Part shown: positions 1-9,463 of the stretch, one piece after another
Layout: every line of letters begins with the position of its first letter
How positions within the stretch are numbered: position 1 is the stretch's first letter
DNA from: Penaeus vannamei
Taxonomy: Eukaryota > Arthropoda > Malacostraca > Decapoda > Penaeidae
Assembly: GCF_042767895.1 (NCBI RefSeq)
Contig: NC_091555.1
Span: 5,174,042-5,201,541, forward strand
Direction: 5' to 3'
DNA length: 27,500 nt
The notes under the pieces: model-generated
Databases searched by the model: none
Seen by the model: the letters and a program-made list of their open reading frames with translations, nothing else
Told to the model about the DNA's origin: nothing
Translations under genes and position numbers: made by a program

Positions 1-898
1 GAGGAGAGAGAAGTGAGGGAGGGAGGGACGGAGGAAGGGAGGGAGGGAGGGAGGGAGGGAGGAAAGAAGGAAGGAAGGGAGGGACAGAGGAAGTGAGAGA
101 GTGAAGTGAGGAAGGGAGGGAGGGAGGAAGGGAGGGAGGAAGGGAGGGACGGAGGTAAGGAGGGAGAGAATGAGGAGAGGGAAGTAAGAGAGGGAGGTAG
201 GGAGGAAGAAAGGGAGGGAGGTAGGGAGGTAGCGAGGAAGGGAGGGAGGGAGAGGAGAGACAAAGAGGAGAGGGTAGTCTGGGAGGAAGGAAGGGGACGT
301 AATCTCAGAGGGAGGGATGGAAGGGGAGAGGAGAAGGAAGGGCAGAAGGAGAGAAGGAAAGAGAAGGAAAATGGAGGGACAGAGAGAAGGAGGAAGGATT
401 AAGGAGATACAGAAGAAGAGAGGAAGTGAAACAGGTGGAAATGGTGAGACAGAGTAAAGGGGAAATAAGGAGACAGAGAGAGGGATGGGGAGGAGGAAGG
501 ACAAGGCGATTGGCGGAAGAGGAGAGGCAGATAAAAGGAGGGAGGGAAAGAAGAGGACAGACAGACGAAGGGAGGAAAGGAAGGGAAGAGACAAAAAAAT
601 CGGAGGAAATGGCGAATTAAGGGAGAAATAGGGAGGGAGCATGAGAGCCAGACGGAAAAGGGAGAAGAAAAGAAGGAGAGAGAGATAAAAGAAGGGAAGG
701 AGGGAAGAGAAGAGAGATAAAAGAAGGGAGGGAAGGAAGGGAAGAGAGATAATAGAAGATAGGGAATTAAAGAAAACGAGATAAAAGAAGGGAGAGAAGA
801 AAGGGAAGAGATAAAAGAAGGGAGGGAAGAAAGGGAAGAGAGATAAAGGAAGGGAGGGAAGAAGAAGAAAAAGAAGACACTGAGGGAGAGAGAAACAA
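1..898. repeat. Purine-rich GGGA/GAAG low-complexity tract
   Basis: Almost every base on the + strand is G or A. The DNA is built from GGGA, GGAA and GAAG words, with occasional GACA. From about 680 to 870 it becomes a looser minisatellite around the phrase AAAAGAAGGGAGGGAAG. The open frames here (98 aa +, 180 aa -) consist of R/G/E/K or S/F/L/P and follow from composition. I see no gene. Confidence 0.9.
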
Positions 899-1253
899 AG
901 GAATAGAGACAGGGCGCGTTATCTCCCCCAGCGATCGTCAAATTGAAAAGTGAAAAAAAAGAAAAAGAAAAAAGAGAAAAACGAATTCTGAGAGATAACG
1001 GCTGTTATCATTATTGTTATTATCAACATTATTACCTTTTATATTTAATGCCATCACCATTATTACTACTTTCATTAAGACCAACTTAATTCATTGATAC
1101 TATAGCCATTATCACACCTTCAAAATGACCCATTATATATATATATATCTTTTTAATCTACCTCCCACTTATTCGTGAAAATGTCTTTTATAGAGCATTG
1201 ATAAGTAATCTTTAGAAAATTCTATTTTCATCTAACGCAGCGAAAACAAAATG
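899..1253. other. AT-rich spacer, no gene seen
   Basis: After the purine tract comes AT-rich DNA with a short A/G run (about 943-983), ATT-type trinucleotides (1010-1080) and a small TA run at 1134-1149. No open frame, RNA gene or recognisable element was found. Confidence 0.6.
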
Positions 1254-1575
1254 GAATAACAAGAAATAATTAAATATCTCTAGGCTATTATTTCCTTCGG
1301 TTTCAGGAAATAAATGGATATTCTTCTTTCGTGTATATTTTAATTTTTCTGTCTCGAATCTGGATGAATCAGATTAGATGTTCTCAGACCTTTTTATCAT
1401 CATGATCCCTTTGGTAGTGAACAGAATAACAAGAAATAATTAAATATCTGTAGTCTATTATTTCCTTTGGTTTCAGGAAATAAATCGATATTCTTTCGTT
1501 TATATTTTAATCTTTATTTCTCTTTCGAATCTGGACGAATCAGACCTTTTTACCCTCATGATCCCTTTGATAGTA
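1254..1575. repeat. Local tandem duplication, about 170 bp x 2
   Basis: The segment starting GAATAACAAGAAATAATT at 1254 is repeated at 1424, so the offset is 170 bp. Both copies run through a TATTATTTCC block, TTTCAGGAAATAAAT, a CGAATCTGGA block and CATGATCCCTTTG. The second copy carries small deletions and several substitutions, so the duplication is not recent. No coding potential was seen in either copy. Confidence 0.85.
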
Positions 1576-2176
1576 AATTCTTGCCTCTACGTTCCCTCCC
1601 TTTATAACAATCTATGATTAAATTTATCACAATAATCTACCTTGAATTAACCTAATGATAAAGAAAGAAAAAAAGGAAAAATAAAAGAAATTCCCAATAC
1701 AATTAAAGATATTCCTACCTTCCCTCTCGAGACTAACATTCTCCCTTCTGTATCTAAACCTCCATGAAACAGAAAATATTTATACAACGGAAATACATTG
1801 TAGCGACGCATCACCTTTCGCTTTCATAGATCCTGAAACTGATTCTTAGAAAGTCGCAAGAAAAAAGCAGTTAGAATTCGCTCGAAGTCGGCACGAGAAA
1901 GCACTCGCTCCAACTAACCTAAAATCAAAGAAAATGGCGCCGTCATATTGTTGCTGAATTTGACACGGAGCGAAAATCTGGCGTCCAAATCAAATTCATT
2001 TTAGGAAGTATTTCACTGATGTCATTGCGGAAATCTTGCACCGTGTCAAAGATAGGAAGAATTTATATGAAACCTGTCGCTTCGAACTATATATCCACAC
2101 CATTCTTTTTTTTTTTTTGGAAAATTTAAAATGTGGAGGATGTTGCTAGCATTGCGCAACGTGAGACAAAATCAGA
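1576..2176. other. AT-rich unique DNA with a short inverted repeat
   Basis: There is no convincing gene in this stretch. TTTGACACGG near 1958 and CCGTGTCAAA near 2042 form a perfect 10-bp inverted repeat. Pairing continues imperfectly inward for another 10-15 bases. This could be a small fold-back or decayed MITE end, or it may be chance. A word resembling a YY1 site, AAAATGGCGCC, lies at about 1930, but nothing else supports a promoter. Confidence 0.4.
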
Positions 2177-2353
2177 ACAATGACAGACAAAAAACAAACA
2201 AACTAATATATAAGAATAATAAAGAACAACAAGTGAAAAAGATAACATTCAAAGAAATAATCTTACAACCAAAAACAATGACAAACAGAAAAATGACTAA
2301 TATATAAGAATAACAAAGAACAATAAGTGAAAAAGACAAAATTCAAAGAAATC
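2177..2353. repeat. Tandem duplication, about 94 bp x 2
   Basis: ACAATGACA...ACTAATATATAAGAATAA...AAGTGAAAAAGA...ATTCAAAGAAAT occurs twice, with the central word at 2202 and 2296 (94-bp offset). The second copy ends directly next to the candidate exon at 2356-2436. If that exon is real, the duplication lies inside the following intron. Confidence 0.8.
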
Positions 2354-2355
2354 AC

Positions 2356-2436
2356 CTTGTTAGCACCAGGATCTCTAGGAAGCTTGGTAATGGCGTCCCT
2401 CTCACAGAAAGGTTTCGAAAGGGACTCCTTGTTGAA
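2356..2436 (-). CDS. Candidate 27-codon internal exon, gene unknown
   Basis: On the minus strand, 81 bases read open from FNKESLSKPF through CERDAITK to LPRDPGANK. The first codon follows a T-rich tract ending in AG (AG complementary to 2437-2438). The last codon, AAG, is followed by GTGATT (GT complementary to 2354-2355). Both match splice-site consensus, and the exon would be phase 0 at both ends. Third positions favour G/C (about 15 of 27) although the surroundings are strongly AT-rich, and the peptide has the mixed composition of a soluble protein rather than of a repeat. I do not recognise the protein. It could be a true small exon of a gene whose introns fill the region, a stray exon, or chance. 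The overlapping plus-strand 77-aa frame looks less natural and is probably its shadow. Confidence 0.4.
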
Positions 2437-2567
2437 CTTAACAAATAAACAACAAAAAACTAAGAATCATTACTTCTGTAGAATGACGTATAGAGAAGCT
2501 CAAAATAAACAAATTCTGTTCTTACTCAAAATTTGTCTTCATTTGGCTGCTCTCCCTTAACCCTCTC

Positions 2568-5411
2568 CTCTTTATCACTTGCTAAATCTGATGTATCTTT
2601 ATATCGCTTGCTAAATCTGATGTATCTTTATATCGCTTGCTAAATCTGATGTATCTTTATATCGCTTGCTAAATCTGATGTATCTTTATATCGCTTGCTA
2701 AATCTGGTGTATCTTTATATCGCTTGCTAAATCTGATGTATCTTTATATCGCTTGCTAAATCTGATGTATCTTGATATCGCTTGCTAAATCTGGTGTATC
2801 TTTATATCGCTTGCTAAATCTGATGTATCTTTATATCGCTTGCTAAATCTGATGTATCTTTATATCGCCTGCTAAATCTGATGTATCTTTATATCGCTTG
2901 CTAAATCTGATGTATCTTAATATCGCCTGCTAAATCTGATGTATCTTTATATCGCTTGCTAAATCTGATGTATCTTTATATCGCTTGCTAAATCTGATGT
3001 ATCTTTATATCGGTTGCTAAATCTGATGTATCTTTATATCGCTTGCTAAATCTGGTGTATCTTTATATCGCTTGCTAAATCTGATGTATCTTTATATCGC
3101 TTGCTAAATCTGATGTATCTTTATATCGCTTGCTAAATCTGATGTATCTTAATATCGCCTGCTAAATCTGATGTATCTTTATATCGCTTGCTAAATCTGA
3201 TGTATCTTTATATCGCTTGCTAAATCTGATGTATCTTTATATTGCTTGCTAAATCTGATGTATCTTTATATCGCTTGCTAAATCTGATGTATCTTTATAT
3301 CGCTTGCTAAATCTGATGTATCTTTATATCGCTTGCTAAATCTGATGTATCTTTATATCGCTTGCTAAATCTGATGTATCTTTATATCACTTGCTAAATC
3401 TGATGTATCTTTATATCGCTTGCTAAATCTGATGTATCTTTATATCGCTTGCTAAATCTGATGTATCTTTATATCGCTTGCTAAATCTGATGTATCTTTA
3501 TATCGCTTGCTAAATCTGATGTATCTTTATATCGCTTGCTAAATCTGATGTATCTTTATATCGCTTGCTAAATCTGATGTATCTTTATATCGCTTGCTAA
3601 ATCTGATGTATCTTTATATCGCTTGCTAAATCTGATGTATCTTTATATCGCTTGCTAAATCTGATGTATCTTTATATCGCTTGCTAAATCTGATGTATCT
3701 TTATATCGCTTGCTAAATCTGATGTATCTTTATATCGCTTGCTAAATCTGATGTATCTTTATATCGCTTGCTAAATCTGATGTATCTTTATATCGCTTGC
3801 TAAATCTGATGTATCTTTATATCGCTTGCTAAATCTGATGTATCTTTATATCGCTTGCTAAATCTGATGTATCTTTATATCGCTTGCTAAATCTGATGTA
3901 TCTTAATATCGCCTGCTAAATCTGATGTATCTTTATATCGCTTGCTAAATCTGATGTATCTTTATATCGCTTGCTAAATCTGATGTATCTTTATATCGCT
4001 TGCTAAATCTGATGTATCTTTATATCGCTTGCTAAATCTGATGTATCTTTATATCGCTTGCTAAATCTGATGTATCTTTATATCGCTTGCTAAATCTGAT
4101 GTATCTTTATATCGCTTGCTAAATCTGATGTATCTTTATATCACTTGCTAAATCTGATGTATCTTTATATCGCTTGCTAAATCTGATGTATCTTTATATC
4201 GCTTGCTAAATCTGATGTATCTTTATATCGCCTGCTAAATCTGATGTATCTTTATATCGCCTGCTAAATCTGATGTATCTTTATATCGCTTGCTAAATCT
4301 GATGTATCTTTATATTGCTTGCTAAATCTGATGTATCTTTATATCGCTTGCTAAATCTGATGTATCTTTATATCGCTTGCTAAATCTGATGTATCTTTAT
4401 ATCGCTTGCTAAATCTGATGTAGCTTTATATCGCTTGCTAAATCTGATGTATCTTTATATCGCTTGCTAAATCTGATGTATCTTTATATCGCTTGCTAAA
4501 TCTGATGTATCTTTATATCGCTTGCTAAATCTGATGTATCTTTATATCGCTTGCTAAATCTGATGTATCTTTATATCGCTTGCTAAATCTGATGTATCTT
4601 AATATCGCCTGCTAAATCTGATGTATCTTTATATCGCTTGCTAAATCTGATGTATCTTTATATCGCCTGCTAAATCTGATGTATCTTTATATCGCTTGCT
4701 AAATCTGATGTATCTTTATATCGCTTGCTAAATCTGATGTATCTTTATATCGCTTGCTAAATCTGATGTATCTTTATATCGCTTGCTAAATCTGATGTAT
4801 CTTTATATCGCTTGCTAAATCTGATGTATCTTTATATCGCTTGCTAAATCTGATGTATCTTTATATCGCTTGCTAAATCTGGTGTATCTTTATATCGCTT
4901 GCTAAATCTGATGTATCTTTATATCGCTTGCTAAACCTGATGTATCTTTATATCGCTTGCTAAATCTGATGTATCTTTATATTGCTTGCTAAATCTGATG
5001 TATCTTTATATCGCTTGCTAAATCTGATGTATCTTTATATCGCTTGCTAAATCTGATGTATCTTTATATCGCTTGCTAAATCTGATGTATCTTTATATCG
5101 CTTGCTAAATCTGATGTATCTTTATATCGCCTGCTAAATCTGATGTATCTTTATATCGCTTGCTAAATCTGATGTATCTTTATATCGGTTGCTAAATCTG
5201 ATGTATCTTTATATCGGTTGCTAAATCTGATGTATCTTTATATCGCTTGCTAAATCTGATGTATCTTTATATCGCTTGCTAAATCTGATGTATCTTTATA
5301 TCGCTTGCTAAACCTGACGTATCTTTATATCGCTTGCTAAATCTGATGTAGCTTTATATCGCTTGCTAAATCTGATGTATCTTTATATCGCTCGCTAAAT
5401 CTGACGTATCT
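2568..5411. repeat. 29-bp satellite array, about 98 copies
   Basis: A 29-bp AT-rich unit containing CTTGCTAAATCTGATG is repeated head to tail; one reference unit is 3275-3303. The same base of the unit, the C of GTATC, falls at 2597, 2916, 3148, 3902, 4598 and 5410. Every interval is an exact multiple of 29, so I find no net insertion or deletion across 97 periods. Differences are substitutions only: CGCTTGC to CGCCTGC, CACTTGC, CGGTTGC or TTGCTTGC; CTGATG to CTGGTG; TATCTT to TAGCTT. The first and last units are the most diverged, as at array edges. The unit contains TAA and TGA on the + strand and TAG on the other, so it is non-coding. Confidence 0.98.
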
Positions 5412-5530
5412 CAATAAAGGTCGATTCACACGTATCAGTCGGGTATCAGAGCCGCGTCAGTTCAGTGCCGGTGAAATCCGTGACGCTCCAGTGCTCTCTC
5501 ACACCCGTAGTGAGTCAGTGAAATCAGTGA
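5412..5530 (+). mobile_element. Probable terminal inverted repeat region of a PIF/Harbinger-like transposon
   Basis: Straight after the last satellite unit the base composition changes abruptly. A GC-richer sequence begins TAA-AGGTCGATTCACACG near 5415. A TTCACAC-bearing end followed by a G/C-rich stretch with CAGTGCCGGTGAAATCCGTG looks like the termini of animal Harbinger elements, and TAA could be the three-base target-site duplication typical of that superfamily. It sits just upstream of transposase-like coding DNA on the same strand. No matching 3' terminus was recognised in the window. Confidence 0.55.
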
Positions 5531-5549
5531 CTTCCAAGATAACGAAGTT

Positions 5550-5860
5550 TTCAAGGCGGAATTGGCAATGATTGTCATAATTCTTGATGGAGAGGGAAGT
5601 GACTGAGCATAAGCTGAAGAGAAGAAAGTGGGAACAGGAAACGTGGGGTAAACGAGAGAGTAGGAGAGTTCGCTAATCTGTGCAAGGAGTATACTGAAGA
5701 TGGATCAAAGTCTATCCACTACTTCAGAATGTCTGGAATTGACTCATCATAGTGCTCAGTAAAACAGAGGTTCAACTGAACAAGCGAGACTAAATGGAAA
5801 AAAAGGCTATACCACCCACAGGACGATCACAGTTTGTTTTAGGCTAAACAAGCATTTTCT
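5550..5860 (+). pseudogene. Broken N-terminal part of a PIF/Harbinger (HARBI1-like) transposase
   Basis: Reading the plus strand across frames gives pieces in the order expected for the N-terminus of Harbinger nucleases. First comes an AELAMIVIILD stretch (from about 5557), then KRRKWEQETWGKRE (from about 5618). After a frameshift near 5663 there is GEFANLCKEYTEDG then KSIHYFRMS (about 5666-5731), then KAIPPTGR (about 5803-5826). In the family this corresponds to a WVH-type motif, an acidic-rich stretch, the YFRM segment and the IxPxERL segment before the DDE nuclease. In-frame stops occur after FRMSGIDSS and after LNKRD. The catalytic domain is absent, so this is a truncated, inactive copy. 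The assignment rests on recalled family patterns. Confidence 0.7.
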
Positions 5861-6005
5861 TGTAGGCCTATGTATCGTATATATCTATTCTAATCCATGC
5901 ATATTTACTTTAACGACAAACAAATCTTAGGTATTTTGCTATACAGTGTATTAAAAATAGCTGAATTCATCACCATTTCTGTCGAGAAGCTCACAACATT
6001 CATGC
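5861..6005. other. AT-rich spacer after the Harbinger relic
   Basis: Unique AT-rich DNA with no recognisable coding sequence. The transposase similarity stops by about 5860, so the rest of the element is deleted or too decayed to see. Confidence 0.5.
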
Positions 6006-6065
6006 GTGTTGTATATAATTGTGTTGTATATAATTGTGTTGTATATAATTGTGTTGTATATAATT
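6006..6065. repeat. 15-bp tandem repeat x 4
   Basis: GTGTTGTATATAATT is present four times without a mismatch at 6006-6020, 6021-6035, 6036-6050 and 6051-6065. A degenerating tail of GTGTT/CGTATTT words continues to about 6240. Because 15 is a multiple of three, a 64-aa frame reads through as repeated CVVYN; it is not a gene. Confidence 0.95.
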
Positions 6066-6447
6066 GTGTTCGTATTTCACGTTTGTGTTAATTATACGAA
6101 TTCATTTCAAATTGTCTGCGTATTTATTCTTCAGTTGCTTGTGGGTGTATTCGTTTTTTTTTCGTGTATTTCATGTGCGTGTATTGTTTCGTCTGTCTGT
6201 ACATGTATTCGTCTCTTTTTAGCGTATTTTTGTATATGCAGTAAATATACAATGTGATTATATGTATTTAACGAATAATAAATCTGGCCTTTTAATTTTT
6301 CTTTCTCTCTAAAACCAAGTTAATACTGAAAGATATGTAGGAATTACTTAAAAAAGAAATTCATATTCAAAGTTTAAGTTGTAATCAATATAGAAAAAAA
6401 AACAAAATTAAATTAAATCATACCTAATCAAAGTACTATTAGAAAGG
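6066..6447. other. AT-rich DNA, no gene seen
   Basis: T-rich CGTATTT-like words fade out by about 6240 into ordinary AT-rich DNA with short A runs. The 83-aa open frame is rich in C/V/F/I and ends in this tail. I do not consider it coding. Confidence 0.55.
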
Positions 6448-6560
6448 ATGGACGGGGGGAAGGGGCGTTAGAAGGGACTAAGGGGTACCACTGAACAAGC
6501 TAAAGGGGTACCATTAGAAGCGCCAAGGGAAAACCATTGGTACCAGGGACCCGAAGCAGG
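6448..6560. repeat. GC-richer block with repeated GGGGTACCA words
   Basis: Within a G-rich island, AAGGGGTACCACTGAAC and AAAGGGGTACCATTAGA lie 24 bp apart. A related TTGGTACCAGGGACC follows at about 6538. This looks like a small degenerate minisatellite. The minus-strand 90-aa frame across it includes a phenylalanine run from the neighbouring poly-A and is not convincing. Confidence 0.5.
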
Positions 6561-6658
6561 AAAAAAATGTGTGATTTGTTTTTTGAATATGTGAGTGTGG
6601 TCATCTTCTAATTCAAAAGGGACGATTGGAGGATTAAACAAGGATAAATAAGATCTGC

Positions 6659-6684
6659 AAAAAAAAAAAAAAAAAAAAAAAAAA
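6659..6684. repeat. Poly-A run, 26 bases
   Basis: An uninterrupted homopolymer. It could be the tail of a decayed retroposed sequence on the plus strand, but no element body was recognised upstream. Confidence 0.9.
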
Positions 6685-6839
6685 TAGACGTAGAATATAG
6701 TCAGATACAATTCAGATGAAAAAATACAATACCACGTCAATCTTTGTTATAAGGATTGTTTTGAGGTCTAAGCAAGCGGAAGTTTAGGCCTTATGGACCT
6801 CTTGTGTGAAAAGCTTGTTGAAAAGAAAGTGTTATCCTA

Positions 6840-7380
6840 GGCTACGAAGATGTAAAAACCCAAGAAGAGAAGTAGAGAAAGGAAAACGAGACATGGATAA
6901 AAATGAATAAAGAAAGGAGGTGGAGAGAAGGGGATATAGGGAGAAGAGGAAGAAGAGAAGACGGAGAATACGAAAAAGAAGAGATGGAGGAAGAATATGA
7001 GAAGATAAAAGGGGAAGGGGATAATAAAAACGTGAAGAAAACAAAAACAAAGACAACGGGAAGAGGAGGAAGAGACGATGAAAACGAAGAAGATAAAGGG
7101 CAGAGTAGATGACAAGAAAGAAGAAAAAAAGGAAGACGATGAAACAGACGAAGAAAAAGAAATATATAAAGAGAGGAAAGAGGAGAAGATGGCGACGAAA
7201 AAAAGAGAATGATGAGGAGAACAAAAAAAGGGAAAAAAGAGAGACACAGGTGAAGAAAACCCATTTAATCCTTCCCCATACCCCCCAAACAACAACAACA
7301 ACAACAACAGAACATAAACATCCTTCCCCCCTCCCCCCCATTCCAAAAAAAAACAACAACAAAAAACATAAACATGCCAA
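6840..7380. repeat. A/G-rich low-complexity tract passing into CAA repeats
   Basis: The plus strand is almost all A and G up to about 7255. It then passes through CCCCATACCCCCC into (CAA)n at about 7289-7309 and an A/C-rich stretch to 7370. Several open frames on both strands (up to 182 aa, F/L/S or K/E/R rich) are composition effects. Confidence 0.85.
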
Positions 7381-7438
7381 AAGACATTTAGAAAATGGAT
7401 CTTTCGTCTCGAGAGCTGCTGGAGCCAGACAAATCCCG
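7381..7438 (+). other. Short GC-richer open stretch upstream of the 50-bp array
   Basis: ATG at 7395 begins MDLSSRELLEPDKSRVLYET before a stop just inside the array. The codons look more protein-like than the surroundings. There is an AG before it, but no pyrimidine tract, and a possible GT donor at 7439. I cannot identify it, and it may simply be a diverged half-unit of the adjacent array. Confidence 0.2.
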
Positions 7439-7744
7439 GGTACTCTACGAGACTTAAAAAAAAAGGAATTTCACATACAAATTCTGGAGATCTACGAGAC
7501 TAAATAAAAAAAATGGGTTTTCACATACAAATTCTAAAGGTCTACGAGACTAAAAAGAAAAAAAAAGAAAATGGATTTTCAAATACAAAGTCTTGAGGTC
7601 TACGAGACTAAATAAAAAAAATGGGTTTTCACATACAAATTCTAAAGGTCTACGAGACTAAAAAGAAAATGGATTTTCAAATACAAAGTCTTGAGGTCTA
7701 CGAGACTAAATTAAAAAAATGGATATTCACATACAAAGTCTTGA
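7439..7744. repeat. About 50-bp tandem array, 6 copies, alternating A/B types
   Basis: Units start at about 7439, 7489, 7539, 7597, 7647 and 7695. Each has TCTACGAGACTAAA, an A-rich stretch, then TTCACATACAAA or TTCAAATACAAA. Units 2 and 4 share CACATACAAATTCTAAA; units 3 and 5 share CAAATACAAAGTCTTGA. The array therefore has a two-unit higher-order pattern. Length differences come from the A run. Confidence 0.92.
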
Positions 7745-8468
7745 GGTAAATCGTGAATAAAAAATGACATCACTTAAAAAAACAACAACTAAAACTCCAG
7801 TAAGCTCACACTTAGCGCGCCCATCCCGAATTTATAGGACAATGGTGAAAAAAACATTACGTAAAGAACTGCACAGAATTAACATAACGTTTTGTTCGTC
7901 CCTTGGAGAAATTGAAGAAAAACGTTTTGTGTGTGAAGTTCTACCGTTCAAAGTCTTCTTCGTGCTATCTCGAAGAAAATTGGATTTAAAATATATACTT
8001 TATAAACGTTGATTCACGAGACAAAACTTTTTTTTTTTTTTTTTTTTTTAACGGGACAAAACTTCTACCGATGACTTTTAAAATCTATGAATATCTTCTG
8101 ACGATGTCTTAAGACGGTACCATTTCTTTTGTCATTCCTTTATCCTTTTTATTTTTATGGCTAATGGAATCCGATTATCGCTATTTATTTATAATATCTA
8201 TTCTTTACTCTTTGGTGGATATTTTATTTTTACGGATTCAAGTATTACACTTTTTACAGTATTCTTACCGAGAAATAAAAGTCATATATATTTGTTTCAC
8301 GTGTATTTCCTATTTTAGTTTTGTCGAAGATGACTTAGAAAAAGAAAATAATTTAAAAGTCATCTCCCGAGTTAAAAGCAACTGGATGATTTTTATTTTG
8401 CTTTCAGGAAAATTTTCTATATTCAAAAGCAAGAAATATCAATCTCACAGGTTTTTTTATTTATCTAA
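7745..8468. other. AT-rich DNA with a 22-base poly-T flanked by direct repeats
   Basis: No gene is supported. A T run at 8028-8049 is flanked on both sides by GAGACAAAACTT / GGGACAAAACTT. The plus-strand frame from 8164 (173 aa, AT-rich codons, rich in F/I/Y/S/K) runs into the tandem array that follows and looks fortuitous, as does the 82-aa frame at 7764. Confidence 0.5.
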
Positions 8469-8838
8469 TATGGACAGTTCCTGTGTTTGGTTTCATAAAA
8501 AAAATTCTGTCAAAGCTAAAAACAAACAAATGATAACAAAAAATACTGGTCACTGTATAACAATTCTTGCAAAACTCAATATCAGTCACAGTTTTATTTT
8601 TTTCTATTATGGCCAATTCCTGTGTTTGGTTTCATTAAAAACTTCTGTCAAAAAAACAAACAAAAAAATACTGGTCTCTGTATAACACTTCTTACCAAAC
8701 CTCGCAATCAATCTCGCAGTTTTTCTAATATGAACAATTCCTGTGTTTGGTTTCATAAAAAATGTCAAAAAGAAAAAACAAAAAAACAAACAAAAAAATA
8801 CTGGTCTCTGTATAACACTTCTTGCAAACCTCATATGA
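8469..8838. repeat. About 120-bp tandem repeat, 3 copies
   Basis: Units begin at 8469, 8608 and 8729. Each has CCTGTGTTTGGTTTCAT, an A-rich stretch with AACAAACAAA, then ATACTGGTC(A/T)CTGTATAACA. Lengths are about 139, 121 and 110 bp because the A-rich part varies. Copies 2 and 3 are closest to each other. Confidence 0.92.
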
Positions 8839-8880
8839 ACCGCGTGACTGCTTTACTTTTGGGAGATATAATTTTCGAAG

Positions 8881-9371
8881 ATTTATAACCTTTTAAAGTA
8901 AGGTTAAAAGAGAATTTTGCATTATTTCGCATCTGCTTTTGCTTCTAACTACCGGATGATAAGAGAAAAAAATAATAAATAAAAAAGAAGAAAGCCACAT
9001 CTAAAATCTAAAATTTTCGACAAATTATAATCTTTTAAAGTAAGGTTAAAAGAGAATTTTGTATTATTTCGTATCTACTTTTGCTTCTAACTACCGGATG
9101 GTACGAGAAAAAAAAATAAAAATAAAAAAGAAAACCACATCTAAAATCTAAAAACTTCTATCTAACTACCGGATGTTACGACAAAAAATAAAAAATAAAA
9201 AAGAAGAAAGCCACATCTAAAATCTACAATTTTCAACAATTTGTAATCTTTTACAGGAAAGGTAAAAGAGAATTTTGTATTATTTCGCATCCGCTTTTGC
9301 TTCTAACGACCGGATGTTACGACAAAAAAGAAAAAAGAAAAAAGAAAGCCACATCTAAAATCTAAAAGAAA
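8881..9371. repeat. About 142-bp tandem repeat, 3 full copies and 1 partial
   Basis: The word CTTTTAAAGTAAGGT occurs at 8890 and 9032, a 142-bp period, and in altered form at 9248. Each full unit runs through AGAGAATTTTG, ATTATTTCG, TGCTTCTAAC, ACCGGATG, an A-rich stretch and CCACATCTAAAATCTA. Between the second and last full units lies a partial copy (about 9151-9228) that has only the second half from TAACTACCGGATG. Confidence 0.93.
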
Positions 9372-9387
9372 ATTCAGCCACAATATG

Positions 9388-9457
9388 ATTTGGAATTGGA
9401 CGTAACGTTTCGAACTCGCCAACATTTCCTCATCAGACGAATAACCAAAATTAACCA
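9388..9457 (-). ncRNA. Degenerate hammerhead-like core on the opposite strand
   Basis: The minus strand of the left arm reads CTGATGA, an 18-base insert, GAA, ACGT, then T, so the triplet would be GUU. The stem I core (CGT with ACG) and an outer TTGG/CCAA helix can form. Stem II pairs poorly, with about three pairs or a bulge. It is probably a decayed inverted copy of the right-arm motif. Confidence 0.3.
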
Positions 9458-9463
9458 AATTTC

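Noticed and set aside
1925..1945. Promoter or YY1 site at AAAATGGCGCC
   Set aside because: A single short word with no TATA, initiator or downstream gene.
2568..5411. CRISPR array, because the repeat is 29 bp
   Set aside because: Units are directly adjacent with no spacers, and the context is eukaryotic.
5610..5655. Second hammerhead core (CTGAAGA...GAAACGT)
   Set aside because: The insert between the boxes cannot form stem II, and the segment is Harbinger coding sequence.
8164..8685. 173-aa plus-strand frame
   Set aside because: AT-rich codons, no motif, and its C-terminal third runs through the 120-bp tandem array.
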